Counted from the stretch's first letter, positions 1 through 11,208 are shown. The stretch: 64,000 bases of DNA from Latrodectus hesperus (GCA_037975125.1 CM075851.1:74627487-74691486), one strand, 5' to 3'. A program made the numbers and translations. Notes: a model not told the origin generated them from the letters alone.

Positions 1-184
1 GAAAAATATTGATATTTATATATAATATTTTAAAATTACCTTTACCTTTTATTTAATTTTTTTAAGAATACCATATTGCACAAAGAATAAATCTTTCGTA
101 TATATTTACTAAAACGAAACGAATTGAGTGCTTGGAAATTTTCTTTAGTAATAAATTGGTAATTCACTTGGATATCGCTTATTT

Positions 185-375
185 ATATTTTGTTTTCCTG
201 CAAAGCAGCGCTTCACCTTACACATTCCGGCTATGGCAGTTACGTCTTCGTGATGTTGGTGTCCTCGAGGGAGTTAGTTTCCGGTATAATCAACAACCGA
301 AGTCATTTGAATATGCTGCATTTGATAATATCATCTGTATCAGAATGCTTTCAACTTGTTGCTGCATTTAAGAGG
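185..375. other. Unexplained GC-richer segment
   Basis: This segment has near-balanced composition between AT-rich flanks. Short frames are open on the plus strand (to 371 and 390), but nothing in their translations was recognised. A dispersed repeat is more likely than an exon. Confidence 0.4.
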
Positions 376-581
376 GATTTACTACACTAAGACATTTTTT
401 TTTGCTAAATCGATTTATGAAACATTTACAAAGACGCTTTGTTTTTTTTACATAAAACAGCATATTGTATATCTGCATTTTAATTAATAATTACTTTTTC
501 ACAATGCTTAGATGATATATTCATCTACACGGATATTAAATAAACGTCATGTTTTGTAGCAGTAACCCAATTTCCTTTAGA

Positions 582-584
<3 letters not shown>

Positions 585-652
<68 letters not shown>
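585..652. repeat. (TA)n microsatellite
   Basis: Pure TA array of about 68 bp. Confidence 0.97.
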
Positions 653-655
<3 letters not shown>

Positions 656-3600
656 TAGCAACCGAGGGTATTGCTGATGAATTTTGTAATGTATTTTTTC
701 TTGAATGAAAAAATATATATGTACGTATATTTTTTCTTAAGCTAATAAACTACTAACTATTAGTAATGTCAAAAACTACTTGAATATTAACTAAATATTT
801 CTTGAGATGAACGTTTGATTTTCAAGGTGCATAATTTTACGATTTTCCAAACAGTATCCTTTCTTCTATTTAATTTAATATTAATAAAATTATTAATGTG
901 TATACATACGTAAAAAGTTATAATTACTTAACAAACTGATTAAAAAACGTTTTTATATAAATTATCTAAAAATATTCATTCCAAAAAATACCTTAAATCG
1001 AAAAAGTTGTAAAAGTGTGGTAAGAAAAATTCTTTATTGTAGAATAAATAAAACGTTTGTATTTACATTAATTGTAAATCTGGTAAAAAATATATAAAAT
1101 AAAGTTAGAAACAATGCATTCACTGAGTTGCAATGCCTTGCATTGAGCATTGTCTATAATGTAAAAATGTCAGTTTAAAAAAGTGAATTAATTATTTTCA
1201 CACACGAGTACTATATAAATTAAAAATATTATTTAAATTGAAGAATTGCTAAGTAAGGCTAAAGAAGGATTGAAAGATTTGAAAGAGGAATTAGGCAGTT
1301 TCATATAGCCATTTCAACTTTGTTTATATAAAAATAATATTTTTTAATCTTAAAAATGTTAATAGCTTTTTCCTTCTATAAATGTTCTTAAGTCTTTCTT
1401 TAAATACAAATAAAATTATAATATTTTATTGAAAAATCTTCCAAATTCAATATTAACTCCTGTATAACTTAAAAAGTAGATCTAAATAATATAATGGTTC
1501 CAAATTAACTTAAATGTAACAATGGAAAAAAAACTTTACGCCACTCTTATGAAATCACAACCGATTTTCTTAGATTTTATAATAAAGTTCTTTATTTTTG
1601 ATAAATATCTTAGAAATTCGCAATGATAAAAATTTTAACATAATAAGTAAATTTTAATATTAACTTTTTTAACGTTATAAAAAATGCAATATTAATGAGA
1701 AAAATTTACACTTATATGAAGCATTTTAAAATATCTGACTATTTTATATTTTTGTAGCCATAACTATTACCATTTCAACTTAAATTTCTAAAATAATTTT
1801 ATATTAAATTTCCTTAAAATTTGATATATTATATGATAAGTTATGTTTTTTCAACAGTTCAATATATTTAAATTTCTGAGAACTGAGAACACTTACTTCT
1901 ACAGCAAAAAATCTCTTTTTCCAGTTAAGCACTTTTGATTTTTCACTTATTTAGTGTGCCGATCTGGCAACTGAGTGACTTGCACCCTTGTCTTAAATTC
2001 AACAGTCCCTGGAATCGATTTTAACCTCAGATGTGAATGCTAATAGCTGTTCCAAATCCATTTTAAACAGTAGCTACCTGTTTAATTAGTCCTCCTTTGT
2101 CAAAGAAAACAACTAACACAGACAAACAAAACCTTTCTTTTGTGTATCTGGTTAAATGATGATTGCAAATTTAGTCAAAAAAAATTTCAATTTAAGAAAA
2201 TTTTGCAAACACAAAATTGTAAAAGCAAAAATAAATAAACTGATTTGTTTGTGAATGAGGATTTAAAACGTATGTATGAATTGCATCTCCATATTTTTAC
2301 TTATTTTTGAGAAGAAAAATGTTAAATAAAATGCAACAATTTTAAAATTGATAAAGATATTCTAAAATGATTGCCTAATTACCAAATGGTTCATGAATGT
2401 TACTGGTGAAAAAAATATCATCCATTACAAAATCAAAAAACAAAAGTAATGCACTTTTAATTTCATCATGCTGTAAAATTTATGTTCAATTAAATTTCAC
2501 TAAGGTGGTAAGTGTATCGTTAGTTACTTCAACATTTGTTTTCAAATGACAAATATAATGATATCATTCTATATCAATCTCACTAACAAGTAACACAAGT
2601 TTAAAATTTCAAATTTTTACTTTTATAAAGTTTCTTGTCTGATTGCAAGTAAAATTTTGACTTATTTTTGACTTTTTCTAAAAAATAGTATTGAAACTTT
2701 GATTGTTTTGACTTCAAATCCAATAAACAAATATGATAAAAATGACTGCTTTGAAGATGGCAAAAACATAATATCTTTTAAAGAATATACATTTAAAAAT
2801 TCTGATTGAGAGTGTAATAAACACAGATAAGGAGTCCATTTTCTTCTTATAGAATTAAATAAGCTGCAAAAAATTTGTTTTGCAGCTTATTTAATTTGTC
2901 GCTTTAAAAAAACTTTTTTAAAGCTTTAAACGCTTTAAAAAAAATCAATTTTCGTCTCGATAAGAACCATTTGTATTTTTATTTCAATTTCTATCAAATG
3001 TCAAATAACAATGCGAATTCGATGTTAAAACATTTTCTGTGATTGAAGCATATTTTAAACCCAAATAGAACATCTATGTCTAATTCGATGGCACAACTGA
3101 TTGATTTCATTTTAAAATGCTAAATTCCCATTATTTAAAATTAGAAGCTGTAGGATTGCGTCTACACAGCAATAAATTTATTTTCATCATCAATCACATT
3201 AAACAAGTTAAAACCGTTAGCGAAAGCACAAAAGACTCTTTTGTCTATCGCTTATCCAATGCTAACGGTTACCTCCATTAATCTTAATGGTTAGTAACAT
3301 GTTTCGACTGATTCGTTAATCTTTGTCACTCATTCTTTATTTTTAATATTTTACTTTTTGCTTATGATTCAATTCTTGTCCGTATTATTTTCCAGTTCGA
3401 ATGCTTAACCTCTCATTTAGGAATTGTGTGTTCTAGAGTTGTGTTTTCAGAAACATATGATCTTTTGAACTTAAAGGAATCAGCTATTCACAGGGTAAAA
3501 GTAACTTTGATTTTTTAAACGATACTGATTTTTTGATTAAAATTATTTAATTAAATAATGATAATGAATTTGAAAAACAATGTTAAATAGTTTAAATGAG

Positions 3601-3839
3601 TAAAAAGAAAAATACTAAATGAATAAAAAAATCTTGGCGATATATTGTGGTCTAAACGTAGGACAGAAGGTAAAGTCCTGGATTCAATTTCAGACATTCT
3701 TGTTTGTAGATGGATGTTGTACTTTTCTTCCATGCATGCTCATCTGTAATACATTACTTGTTAGTGTTGATACTTTGCTATCCAACATTAAATATTATAT
3801 GCATTAAATATTTACTGCATAAATTGTCTTCTGAAAGGG
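653..3839. other. AT-rich non-coding DNA
   Basis: Apart from the hairpin near 2.87 kb, this holds no gene, repeat family or convincing regulatory site that I can see. Open frames at 3.55-3.8 kb overlap on both strands and look random. Confidence 0.6.
2853..2896. repeat. Perfect 19-bp inverted repeat (hairpin)
   Basis: AATTAAATAAGCTGCAAAA at 2853-2871 is exactly complementary to 2878-2896, with a 6-base loop. A second small palindrome (GCTTTAAAAAAAC against GTTTTTTTAAAGC, imperfect) follows near 2901-2924. Confidence 0.93.
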
Positions 3840-4034
3840 CTTTTCAATGATAGTGAGCTGTATTCTATTATTGCAAGTGTAAATAACCAGGAAAGTTTCA
3901 AACACCTAATCTGACAGACCTGCACGCGGAAAAAAGACGCACAATATATATTTCTCATTGTTAGTGGTGGAAATCGAAGTTGAGAACTTTCGTTTTAAGG
4001 AGTCTTACCACTATGCCATGGAAAGTCCAAGCGT
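3840..4034 (-). mobile_element. tRNA-derived SINE family B, copy 1 (degenerate)
   Basis: On the minus strand an A-box-like TGGCATAGTGGTAAG (about 4004-4018) is followed by a B-box-like CTTCGATTTCC (near 3969-3979), then by the family B body: TTGTGCGTC, GTGCAGGTCTGTCAG, GGTGTTTGAAACTTTCC and GAATACAGCTCACTA. The same body occurs at 52.5 kb on the other strand. No target duplication was recognised. Confidence 0.65.
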
Positions 4035-5198
4035 GTGTGTATTGCTTTCTGGTGGATATTTAATAGAAAGCGGGTTATATTCATGTGTCTCGAAATGTGA
4101 AAGATATCAGAAAACTCCCAACCAACCATAAAAAATTTTAAGATGATAGTTTTAATATTTATACTGAGATTTTAAGAGTTACCTGCCGAAGCATAACGTC
4201 CATATTCCACTTTTCCACAGGGCTTGGAATCGAAAGCAGAAAATTCAGCTCTAAGAAACTTTACCTACCTCGTCGCTATTTCCTGTTTTGTGTTTTATGA
4301 ACACGAATCACTATTTATTCAAAACAAGATTCAGTAAATGGTATAAAAAGCTTTAAAACAATTTTCAGCTGTTAAAATATTCCCTATATGATGTCAAAAT
4401 ATTTAAAAATACAAAAATGTTGTTATCCGAGAAATAAAATATCAATAATAGAAAATGCATTAGAAAATCTCACTTACTTAAGAGATATTTTTAGAATTTT
4501 CTACCATCCGAAAGATCCAAATTATAGGGATAATTGTGCATTGTTTGTAACATTATATATAAAATATAATTACACAATAACTCAGCTAAACTACGACTTT
4601 TTATTTTTTAGCTAAAATCGTATCATTCATACATTATTAAACAAAAGAGAGACGAATCTAAGGAATTTACATAAAAGGAGAAATAATCAGCAAGCTGGAC
4701 GAGTAAATACCAGAAGAGCCAGAACACATTAAGACTAGGAACAGGATGTGTAGTTATGTGAAACCACTTGCAAAAGTTCCTGATGAATGTAAAAAATACA
4801 AGCAATATATGCTTATTAACTTTGTTAAGATTATTGAATAGTTTACAGTAGTTTCTATGAAGAAACTTATTGTGATAGGGTATTATGGCCAATAGATAAT
4901 TCAGGAATCAACATTCGGATGACTTTAATTTATGTGTTATAATAGTGAAATATAAGGTATACCAGAGTGCAAGTAGAATGCTCTAGGTATCCTACAAATC
5001 GTTCACTTTATTGTTTTTTCAGTTCAAGATTATTTCAAATTACAGGAATATTGCATCAGAGTTAATATCTATACATCAAAATTAACGGTTGTGGACTATT
5101 AAAATATTGTACCTCTGGAGACTTGAAACAAGTTAGAAATAACAAAGAAATGAAAAGTCTTATACAGCATATTACTGGGATGACGGCACAGATATATA
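4035..5198. other. AT-rich non-coding DNA
   Basis: Two chance frames (4388-4615 plus, 4623-4892 minus) show no recognisable domain. Nothing else is supported. Confidence 0.55.
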
Positions 5199-5200
5199 TA

Positions 5201-5476
5201 CAGGGTGATTATAAAAAAACTTTGCCAACATCTGCACTTCTAGCGTCCATTCTATTTAACCGATCAAGATGATACTTCAAATATAGTTCTTTTGAGATAT
5301 GCGCTCGAGATTCTGTGAATGGCAACACAGTGGCCCTCGCGGTTACAGTTATAGTGACAGAAACTCGAAATTTTCGAATGGCAACGCCTACTTTTTACCA
5401 TCGCAAAATGTTCAGCACATGCGAAAACCCTAAATAGCGTTGAAACGGTACCGATATGTCCGAAAACCGACGTGTT
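5201..5476 (+). repeat. Left terminal inverted repeat of the DD41D transposon
   Basis: These 276 bases match the reverse complement of 6856-7132, diverging abruptly after CGACGTGTT. Lying 3' of the transposase gene, the repeat includes an open frame that is only the mirror of one in the right TIR, not a gene. Confidence 0.92.
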
Positions 5477-5574
5477 ATACACATAGAAACAGTTCTTCAA
5501 GGCGCACGGAGGAATAATGCATACGACAGAGACAAGACACTGCTCAATGATGAGAACACATAGAGAAAAAAATC

Positions 5575-5580
5575 TTTATT
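5575..5580 (-). promoter_or_regulatory. AATAAA polyadenylation signal of the transposase
   Basis: On the minus strand the stop codon TGA is followed after three bases by AATAAA, and then by a T-rich stretch. The signal almost abuts the coding region, implying a very short 3' untranslated region. Confidence 0.6.
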
Positions 5581-5584
5581 AATT

Positions 5585-6664
5585 TCAAACATTTTCCACA
5601 TGAGTGCCATCACAGGCAATTACGCATTGCATGCGGAAGACGGTGGACAATGTCGCTGCACGCAACATGGCACGAGGGATGTTTCCAATCTCACGCCGTA
5701 TAGAATCCTTTAAGTCCGACAATGTTTGAGGATTACACAGATAAACTCTGGATTTGAGATAGCCCCAAAACCAGAAATCCATAGGCGTCAGATCTGGGGA
5801 TCGCGCAGGCCACGGAAAAGGATAATAGCGTGAGATGATGCGATCACCAAAATGCTGATCCAGGAGCCTTTTAACTGACCTCGCTATATGTGGAGGTGCG
5901 CCATCTTGCATCCAAACAATGTCATTGAGTGCATTCAGCCGACGCAACTCCGGTAAGACATAATTTTTCAGCATGGCTGCATACCGAGGGCCCGTTACAG
6001 AACATGTTGCAGGGCCAGTCGGGGTCGTTTCCTCAAAGAAGAACGGGCCCAGAACAAATGTAGCTGTAATGCCGCACCACGCAGTCACTTTGGCGTCAAA
6101 TAATGGTACTGGCGCCACAGCATGAGGATTCGTCTCTCTCCAGTGCACACAATTCTTTGTGTTAATGCTGCCATTTAAGGTGAAATGCGCCTCGTCCGTC
6201 CATAGTATGCGAAGTGGCCAGTCGTTATCCGCATCATATCGTAACAAAACTGCATTTGCGAAGTCCAGACGTTGTTGTGGGTCACCCGGCTCCAACATCT
6301 GGACGCGCTGGAACCGATAGGGAAACATGTGAAGTACCGAGCGCAAGAGCTTGCGGACCGTTGAGTTCGGAATATCCAACACGCGCTCTATGCCTCTTGC
6401 GGTTTCTGTGTGTCCTGCAGTCACTGTATGGTGCACTTCCATGACAACGTCCTCAGAAACAGTTGGCCGTCCGGAGCGCTGTTTGTCACAGGTGCAGCCT
6501 GTATCTTCGAATTTTCGCACTAAATCACGCAGAGCTTGCAGAGTACATGGGCCGCGTCGTTGTCGATGATTGCGGCGATACACACGCAAGGCTTCCGCAG
6601 CGTTCATCCCATTTTGGTAATAGAGTTTGATCAATTCACCGCGAACTTTCCTAGGAAGACTCAT
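5585..6664 (-). CDS. DDE (DD41D) transposase, 359 aa, apparently intact
   Basis: This is a transposase that would bind the element's own TIRs in the nucleus and cut and join DNA at TA dinucleotides. Residues about 1-65 form a helix-turn-helix-like region (start MSLPRKVRGELIK) resembling the DUF4817-type N-terminus of arthropod transposases. A GRP linker follows at 65-67, and residues 68-125 fit a second HTH. The catalytic core has three acidic residues: D157 in LWTDEAHF, D254 in WMQDGAPPH and D296 in SPDLTPMDFW, with 41 residues between the last two. The start is the first ATG of the open frame, giving a length typical for the superfamily. The stop is followed at once by a polyadenylation-like hexamer. 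There are no internal stops or frameshifts. The gene is GC-richer than its surroundings, as expected for a recent arrival. The DD41D spacing recalls the mariner rosa-type group, but the long TIRs and N-terminus argue for a separate family; that placement is inference. Confidence 0.93.
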   Translation of the reverse strand: MSLPRKVRGELIKLYYQNGMNAAEALRVYRRNHRQRRGPCTLQALRDLVRKFEDTGCTCDKQRSGRPTVSEDVVMEVHHTVTAGHTETARGIERVLDIPNSTVRKLLRSVLHMFPYRFQRVQMLEPGDPQQRLDFANAVLLRYDADNDWPLRILWTDEAHFTLNGSINTKNCVHWRETNPHAVAPVPLFDAKVTAWCGITATFVLGPFFFEETTPTGPATCSVTGPRYAAMLKNYVLPELRRLNALNDIVWMQDGAPPHIARSVKRLLDQHFGDRIISRYYPFPWPARSPDLTPMDFWFWGYLKSRVYLCNPQTLSDLKDSIRREIGNIPRAMLRAATLSTVFRMQCVIACDGTHVENV

Positions 6665-6855
6665 ATCGTCGGCATGTGCGAGTTCCCGAATGACAACTTC
6701 GCATACCCGCTTGGTATTTTATAGGTTTCCTACGCTGAATATCTGGCGACCGGCGTTCTGTGATTGGTTTCTTGACTCTGTCACATGCAAATTTATTGCG
6801 TGCGCCCAGATCGTGTTTTATTGGCCGGTTTTCAGAACTCTTTTTGTGTTTGCAG

Positions 6856-7132
6856 AACACGTCCGTTTTTAGACATATCGGTACCGTTTCAACGCTATTT
6901 AGGGTTTTCGCATGTGCTGAACATTTTGCGATGGTAAAAAGTAGACGTTGCCATTCGAAAATTTCGAGTTTCTGTCACTATAACTGTAACCGCGAGGGCC
7001 ACTGTGTTGCCATTCACAGAATCTCGAGCGCATATCTCAAAAGAACTATATTTGAAATATCATCTTCATCGGTTAAATAGAATGGACGCTAGAAGTGCAG
7101 ATGTTGGCAAAGTTTTTTTTATAATCACCCTG
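6856..7132 (-). repeat. Right terminal inverted repeat of the DD41D transposon
   Basis: This is the partner of 5201-5476, one A longer in the A-run near the tip. It lies upstream of the transposase start, so the promoter for the gene would be expected here or in 6665-6855. No clear TATA box was recognised. Confidence 0.92.
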
Positions 7133-7255
<123 letters not shown>

Positions 7256-7381
7256 CATTTATACCTTGCTAGCAACCCAAAATGCAATACCAAGAAAGAC
7301 TAGAGACATCACAACAAAATATTTGCCAAATAAAGCTTTATACAAAGATAAAAGGACCCAAATACCCATTATGAAGTGTGA

Positions 7382-9075
7382 ATGATGAAAAAATCAGTAG
7401 TTACTGTAGACACCGTTGTAAGCTATAATTACTGCCTCACGTCTCGGCATAAAATCAAAGAAGCTTTGAATGTATCACTGATGTATAACAATGAAAGCAA
7501 CTTTTCATGTTGTCAAAATCATCTTTTGCAGTTGCAGGTGGTATGTGTCGGGTTTGATATTGTACAAGCATGGACCACACGTTTGCAATTGGTCATAGAT
7601 TTGGAAACAAACAGGCCAAAGAAGCAATTTAACTATTTAACATTGAATGCCACCTATGATTGTGCATTGCTCTGTTGAAATATGATTAATGGTAAGCAAT
7701 GAAGGTATAGAAGGATCTAAGGCTTTAATATCTCAGAGATATAGCTGTTCAGTGTACCAGCCATGCATCTCATTGCCACTAATATTTACATGGGATGGAA
7801 TCAATTGGAGATGTACATCATGGTCTTGGAAGATCATTTTCAATTCAAGCAGAATAGATGTGCTTGTTTCCTTTTTATATTTTATATCCTTTTTATATTG
7901 TTTATAGACGACCTGTCACTGAGATGTTGCAGTGCACTGCGGCTGTCCGACAAAATTCGTAGTTCTCCAAACTCACAGTTGTTGGAAATGATAACAGCAA
8001 GTCCCACCTTAATTCCTATGAACTCATTTCTGAAAACTGAACAATTGTCAGGGTTGCGTTGCTTTAGCGTAATTTCAGACTGAGGGGCTCTAATATAGAC
8101 TCTGCTCTAGTACGGTACCATAGGTATACATTTGCACCGCATCGCAAGGAATGCAATTAATAATTTCTAGGTCTAACTGTCTGAGATGATCTTTAATGTG
8201 AGTTTGCTTGTTTGCACAGTGGAATTCAGATCAAAGTGGAAAATAACTCTTAGCATCCTCTCTGAGGGATACAAACAAGATCATAAAGATTGAGGTTCAA
8301 CCTCACGAGATATTAGGTTTTGAGATTCTGCCAGCCATAAGGGATGAATTTCTTTAATCTTTGATTACTCTGCCAATTGTGTAAATACAAACAGGTAAGA
8401 TGATTCGGACCATAGTTCTAGATTTTGTTAAAATATTTACATAAATTAGCTCTTCTTCTAATGCGTACTAGATATACGAAAATAAAATATAGTTCTACTC
8501 CAAACCACGATACCAGGTGTGGAGACAGAGAGTGGATACAAAATGCAACAACAGTTCAGTAATCTCTCATCATGTTGTTCCCAGAAATTGAATCCAAGTA
8601 TCACGATGTTGCAGCCAGAAACAGGATTTGTCAGTCACTGTTGTTCCATTCTGTTGTCCATGTCTGTCATTCATTCCAATGGTGGCGGATACTCCTATGG
8701 TTTCTAGTCAAGTTTAAATTAAACAAAATAGACACTTTGGGGACATTTTACTCAGCCTCAAACGACGTCGAATGGTACGAGAGGTTACCGAATGTTGTGT
8801 AACAGATTGAATCTGTTGTGCTATGGTTCAAGATTTGGCTATGCTATTCATTACTACCATAAGCACAATTTGCCTGCTACCAGGTTGGTTGCATCAGTTC
8901 TTGATCTGTATCCAGTAGTTGCCTTCTGTATCCAGCGATTACAGATCCACATCACAGTCATTTGGTTTCGTAAAACATGGCCGCCGTTTTCACTTAAAGC
9001 TAATTCTCAACCACTACAAGCCATTATTCATTTTCGGTTGATTTCAGATAATTTGCTGGAAAGATGCTCGATGTC
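7382..9075 (-). pseudogene. Tc1-like (DDE) transposase pseudogene, split and frameshifted
   Basis: Read on the minus strand in several frames, Tc1-like landmarks appear in the right order. The second HTH region is near 8923-8960 (TVMWICNRWIQK), and an RTIRRRLRL-like segment lies near 8750-8790. The first catalytic block SDKSCFWLQHRD is near 8601-8640, followed by a PGIVVW segment near 8480-8510. A segment VYIKALDPSIPSLL spans the insertion junction, FQQSNAQS (ancestral FQQDNARPH) lies near 7655-7680, and an SPDLxPIENVW-like block appears as NL-stop-PIANVWSM near 7570-7612. The second catalytic Asp has become Ser, and stops and frameshifts are frequent. The gene is dead. Several chance open frames on the plus strand overlap it and are not genes. 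Confidence 0.8.
7732..8085 (-). pseudogene. Non-LTR retrotransposon RNase H fragment inserted in the Tc1 relic
   Basis: The minus strand encodes a recognisable RNase H domain from an LTR-less retrotransposon. The segment RNPDNCSVFRNEFIGI carries the expected catalytic Glu, and LRILSDSRSALQHLS the expected Asp. After a small AT-rich disruption come LLELKMIFQDHDVHLQ and IPSHVNISGNE. The first catalytic Asp is missing with the 5' part, and the final Asp after GNE is lost. The piece is flanked by GGCTTTAATAT (7721-7731) and GGCTCTAATAT (8086-8096), an 11-bp direct repeat with one mismatch, consistent with a target-site duplication. The tail ends right after the RNase H domain, so this copy lacks the zinc-knuckle-like tail seen in the fragments at 9.7 and 58.2 kb. 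Confidence 0.82.
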
Positions 9076-9330
9076 ATCTTCAAACCCTAGATAAACCACA
9101 TATAGGAAAAAATAATGAATAATAATCGCCGTTTTAAAAAATGTCGGGAATTTCTTCTCTCTTTATATTGCAGTTTCAGATGCTACTACAGTCGCTCGTG
9201 ATATGAGTATCCACTGCAATGCTAATGATTTGCATAGTTCATAGTAGCAAATTATATTCATGATATGAATATGTAAATTTCACATGATTGCATACTTCAT
9301 TCATAGTGTTTTATTTTTGGTGGACAGTAG

Positions 9331-9432
9331 TGTATATAAACATATATTTATATGTTATATGTGTATATATGCGTGTATATACATACACACATATACATAC
9401 ATAATTACATGTGTTGTACACATACATATATA
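9331..9432. repeat. Degenerate TATG/CATA-type simple repeat
   Basis: This is a mixed run of TATG, TATA, CATA and CACA units between the Tc1 relic and the non-LTR fragment. It has no coding potential. Confidence 0.7.
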
Positions 9433-9704
9433 GTGTGGTTTTCTATTTAAAATTGTGGGCTATCATTTGCGATGCGATTTTAAACAACGTAGAACTCATG
9501 ATTACGGTTTGCAGTGAGAAAATTTCAAAATTTTCAAATGGCAGCATTTGCTTTTCTTGAGCAAATTAATATGCTTATTGAAAAACTACAGATTGAGCTA
9601 GAATGATTAAAGAGTGGTGAACACTGCGAAGGTAAAACATATGCAAAGATGAACATATATCATACAGCTTTAATGAGTATATAAGAGAGAATTGAGGTGA
9701 AAGT

Positions 9705-9988
9705 CTTCTTCTTCTCCATCCAACGCCCGCCCGTGGCCGATGGGCCATTTGGTGCCGTGCTTCGTAGTAGAGTCCAGCTCGCCCATGCAAGTCGTCGTCG
9801 GCCTGTTCCAGAGCATAACAGTAAGCCAGGTGTTTGGCTGTACCCTCGCCTGTAGAACACAGGGGGCAGAGGGGAGTATCGGCAAGGCCGATCCTGTGGA
9901 GATGTTTCTGAAGGTAGTCGTGACCCGTTGCCATCCTGAAGGTGGCAACCGCCACTCCACGCGGCAGGCTGTTGGGGATGGTATTAAA
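9705..9988 (-). mobile_element. 5'-truncated non-LTR retrotransposon (C-terminal tail), 12-bp TSD
   Basis: The insertion is flanked by identical TGAGGTGAAAGT at 9693-9704 and 9989-10000, a clear target-site duplication. On the minus strand it carries the C-terminus of a non-LTR reverse transcriptase polyprotein. It begins NSLPRGVAVATFRMATGHD, followed by a zinc-finger-like block CPLC...HLAYC and ending RPRAGVG. The frame is open over the insert, but only the last ~90 codons of the protein are present. No reverse transcriptase, endonuclease or RNase H domain remains, as expected for a 5'-truncated copy. It ends almost at the coding end, with a short GAAGAAGA tail. It is a relative of the copy at 58.2 kb (shared TGHDYLQKHLH). 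Confidence 0.88.
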
Positions 9989-10489
9989 TGAGGTGAAAGT
10001 GTTATGGAATTATAACAGCTTTCTAATTGTTCTCTCAAAGACACTGCATACGTAAAACTACGGACAACAATGTTTAACTTAACTTAAAAAGAAGTATCTG
10101 CATAACCTCAAGCTTTATAACATTTTCTGGTTCTGATGTATCTGGTTGACCAGGTGCATATACCTTAAATTTCAGATAACACCAAAACCAAAAATCCTAA
10201 GAAAGGAATTCGAAGAATCGCACATACATGAAACTGCGATGTTATGGGAAATTGGAGTGTTATTCTGCCACTTATCGAATGCATTGGATGATCCTTACCA
10301 ATGTTAGTATCCCATGTTGTGTCCATAGAATGTCACAAATGACATTGTTTGCAGTTATTCAGGTATAACGTTATTTTGCAACATTCTTTTGAAGTTCTAC
10401 TACTGAGCCCACTACGATCTAGTGATAGGACAGCAATTTTCATACAAAAGTTTCAAACATTTTATCCTAGTCACTACTAAACAGTGAAG

Positions 10490-10617
10490 ATAGATGCGGT
10501 CCTTCCACCTTCTACATTCAGGTCTGTCAGGGAGGCTGCTTGGAAGTTTTCTTTTTTCCTCCTTAGCGATGCATGAATACTGCCACTATTTATAAAAAGT
10601 TCTCCCGAAACGCAATT
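10490..10617 (+). mobile_element. SINE family B, 3' body fragment (copy 5)
   Basis: It shares CAGGTCTGTCAG with the copy at 3.9 kb, and GCATGAATACTGCC followed by TTCTCCCGAAACGCA with the copy at 52.5 kb (ACATGAATACAGCC, then TTTTCCCGAAAGGCA). The tRNA-like head is absent or unrecognisable. It lies inside the decayed DD41D-type element. Confidence 0.6.
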
Positions 10618-11208
10618 TTGACACAGACAGTAAAATTCCATAAAACAGTTCATGTAAGTCCCCTTAAGCGAAGTCACAACATTGACTTATACCGAGTACT
10701 TGTGACAGAACAGAATATCACATTTATGGAAGTGAACTCTTAAGAAAGCACAAGGAAAAAGTTTTACTAGTGATACTGTACTACACAGCTATTTTTGCTT
10801 TGTGTTAAAGCACAACAGTGTCCATTGTGAGAGTTTTTGTCAGCTCAATGAATGCTGTTCTTATTGTTATTGTTTTCTGATAAAGGGAGTGAATTTGGAT
10901 CATTCATGATATCCATAACGGCTACAGATTAATATTATCATACTAATAAAGAATAATTTATCAAGTCCATACGTTGTTGTTCATCGCCATACTGTAACAT
11001 CTAAATGTAAAGAAACCGTTAAATATCAGCAGAATTGAGCACAGTAGCTTGACAACTACAGTTTACGTGAAAGCAAATTACGAGCAATATGGTTCTTGTA
11101 ACATGCAATGGCCCTGATACAATAGATAATGTATTCGGAAACAACTTGACGTAGAACAGATGATTGCCAGCGTCGAGAACACAAATGCCTCTAGTTTCTT
11201 CAAATTTT

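Larger units (their letters stand above)
5201..7132 (-). mobile_element. Complete DD41D mariner/Tc1-superfamily transposon with ~277-bp TIRs
   Basis: The 1,932-bp unit starts CAGGGTGATTATAAAAAAAC and ends with the inverse of that sequence. It is flanked by TA on both sides (5199-5200 and 7133-7134), the target duplication expected of the IS630/Tc1/mariner superfamily. The terminal inverted repeats cover 5201-5476 and 6856-7132. By eye they differ at roughly seven positions, one of them a single-A indel. The single gene lies between them on the minus strand. Intact frame, intact ends and near-identical TIRs suggest a recent, possibly still autonomous copy; activity itself is not shown. The right end runs directly into a long (TA)n array and the left end follows a short TA run, so the element probably landed in a TA repeat. 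Confidence 0.93.

Noticed and set aside
5264..5500. Open frame in the left TIR with a near-identical copy in the right TIR
   Set aside because: The conservation is explained by the terminal inverted repeats, and no promoter or domain supports a protein.
6214..6724. Plus-strand open frames inside the DD41D element
   Set aside because: They are antisense shadows of the transposase gene without any domain of their own.
7382..8083. Plus-strand open frames of 72-106 codons
   Set aside because: The minus strand carries the recognisable transposase and RNase H remnants; the plus-strand frames are chance.
9660..10044. Alternative open frames over the 9.7-kb retrotransposon tail
   Set aside because: Only the minus-strand frame containing VAVATFRMATGHDYL matches the family. 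The others are shadows.
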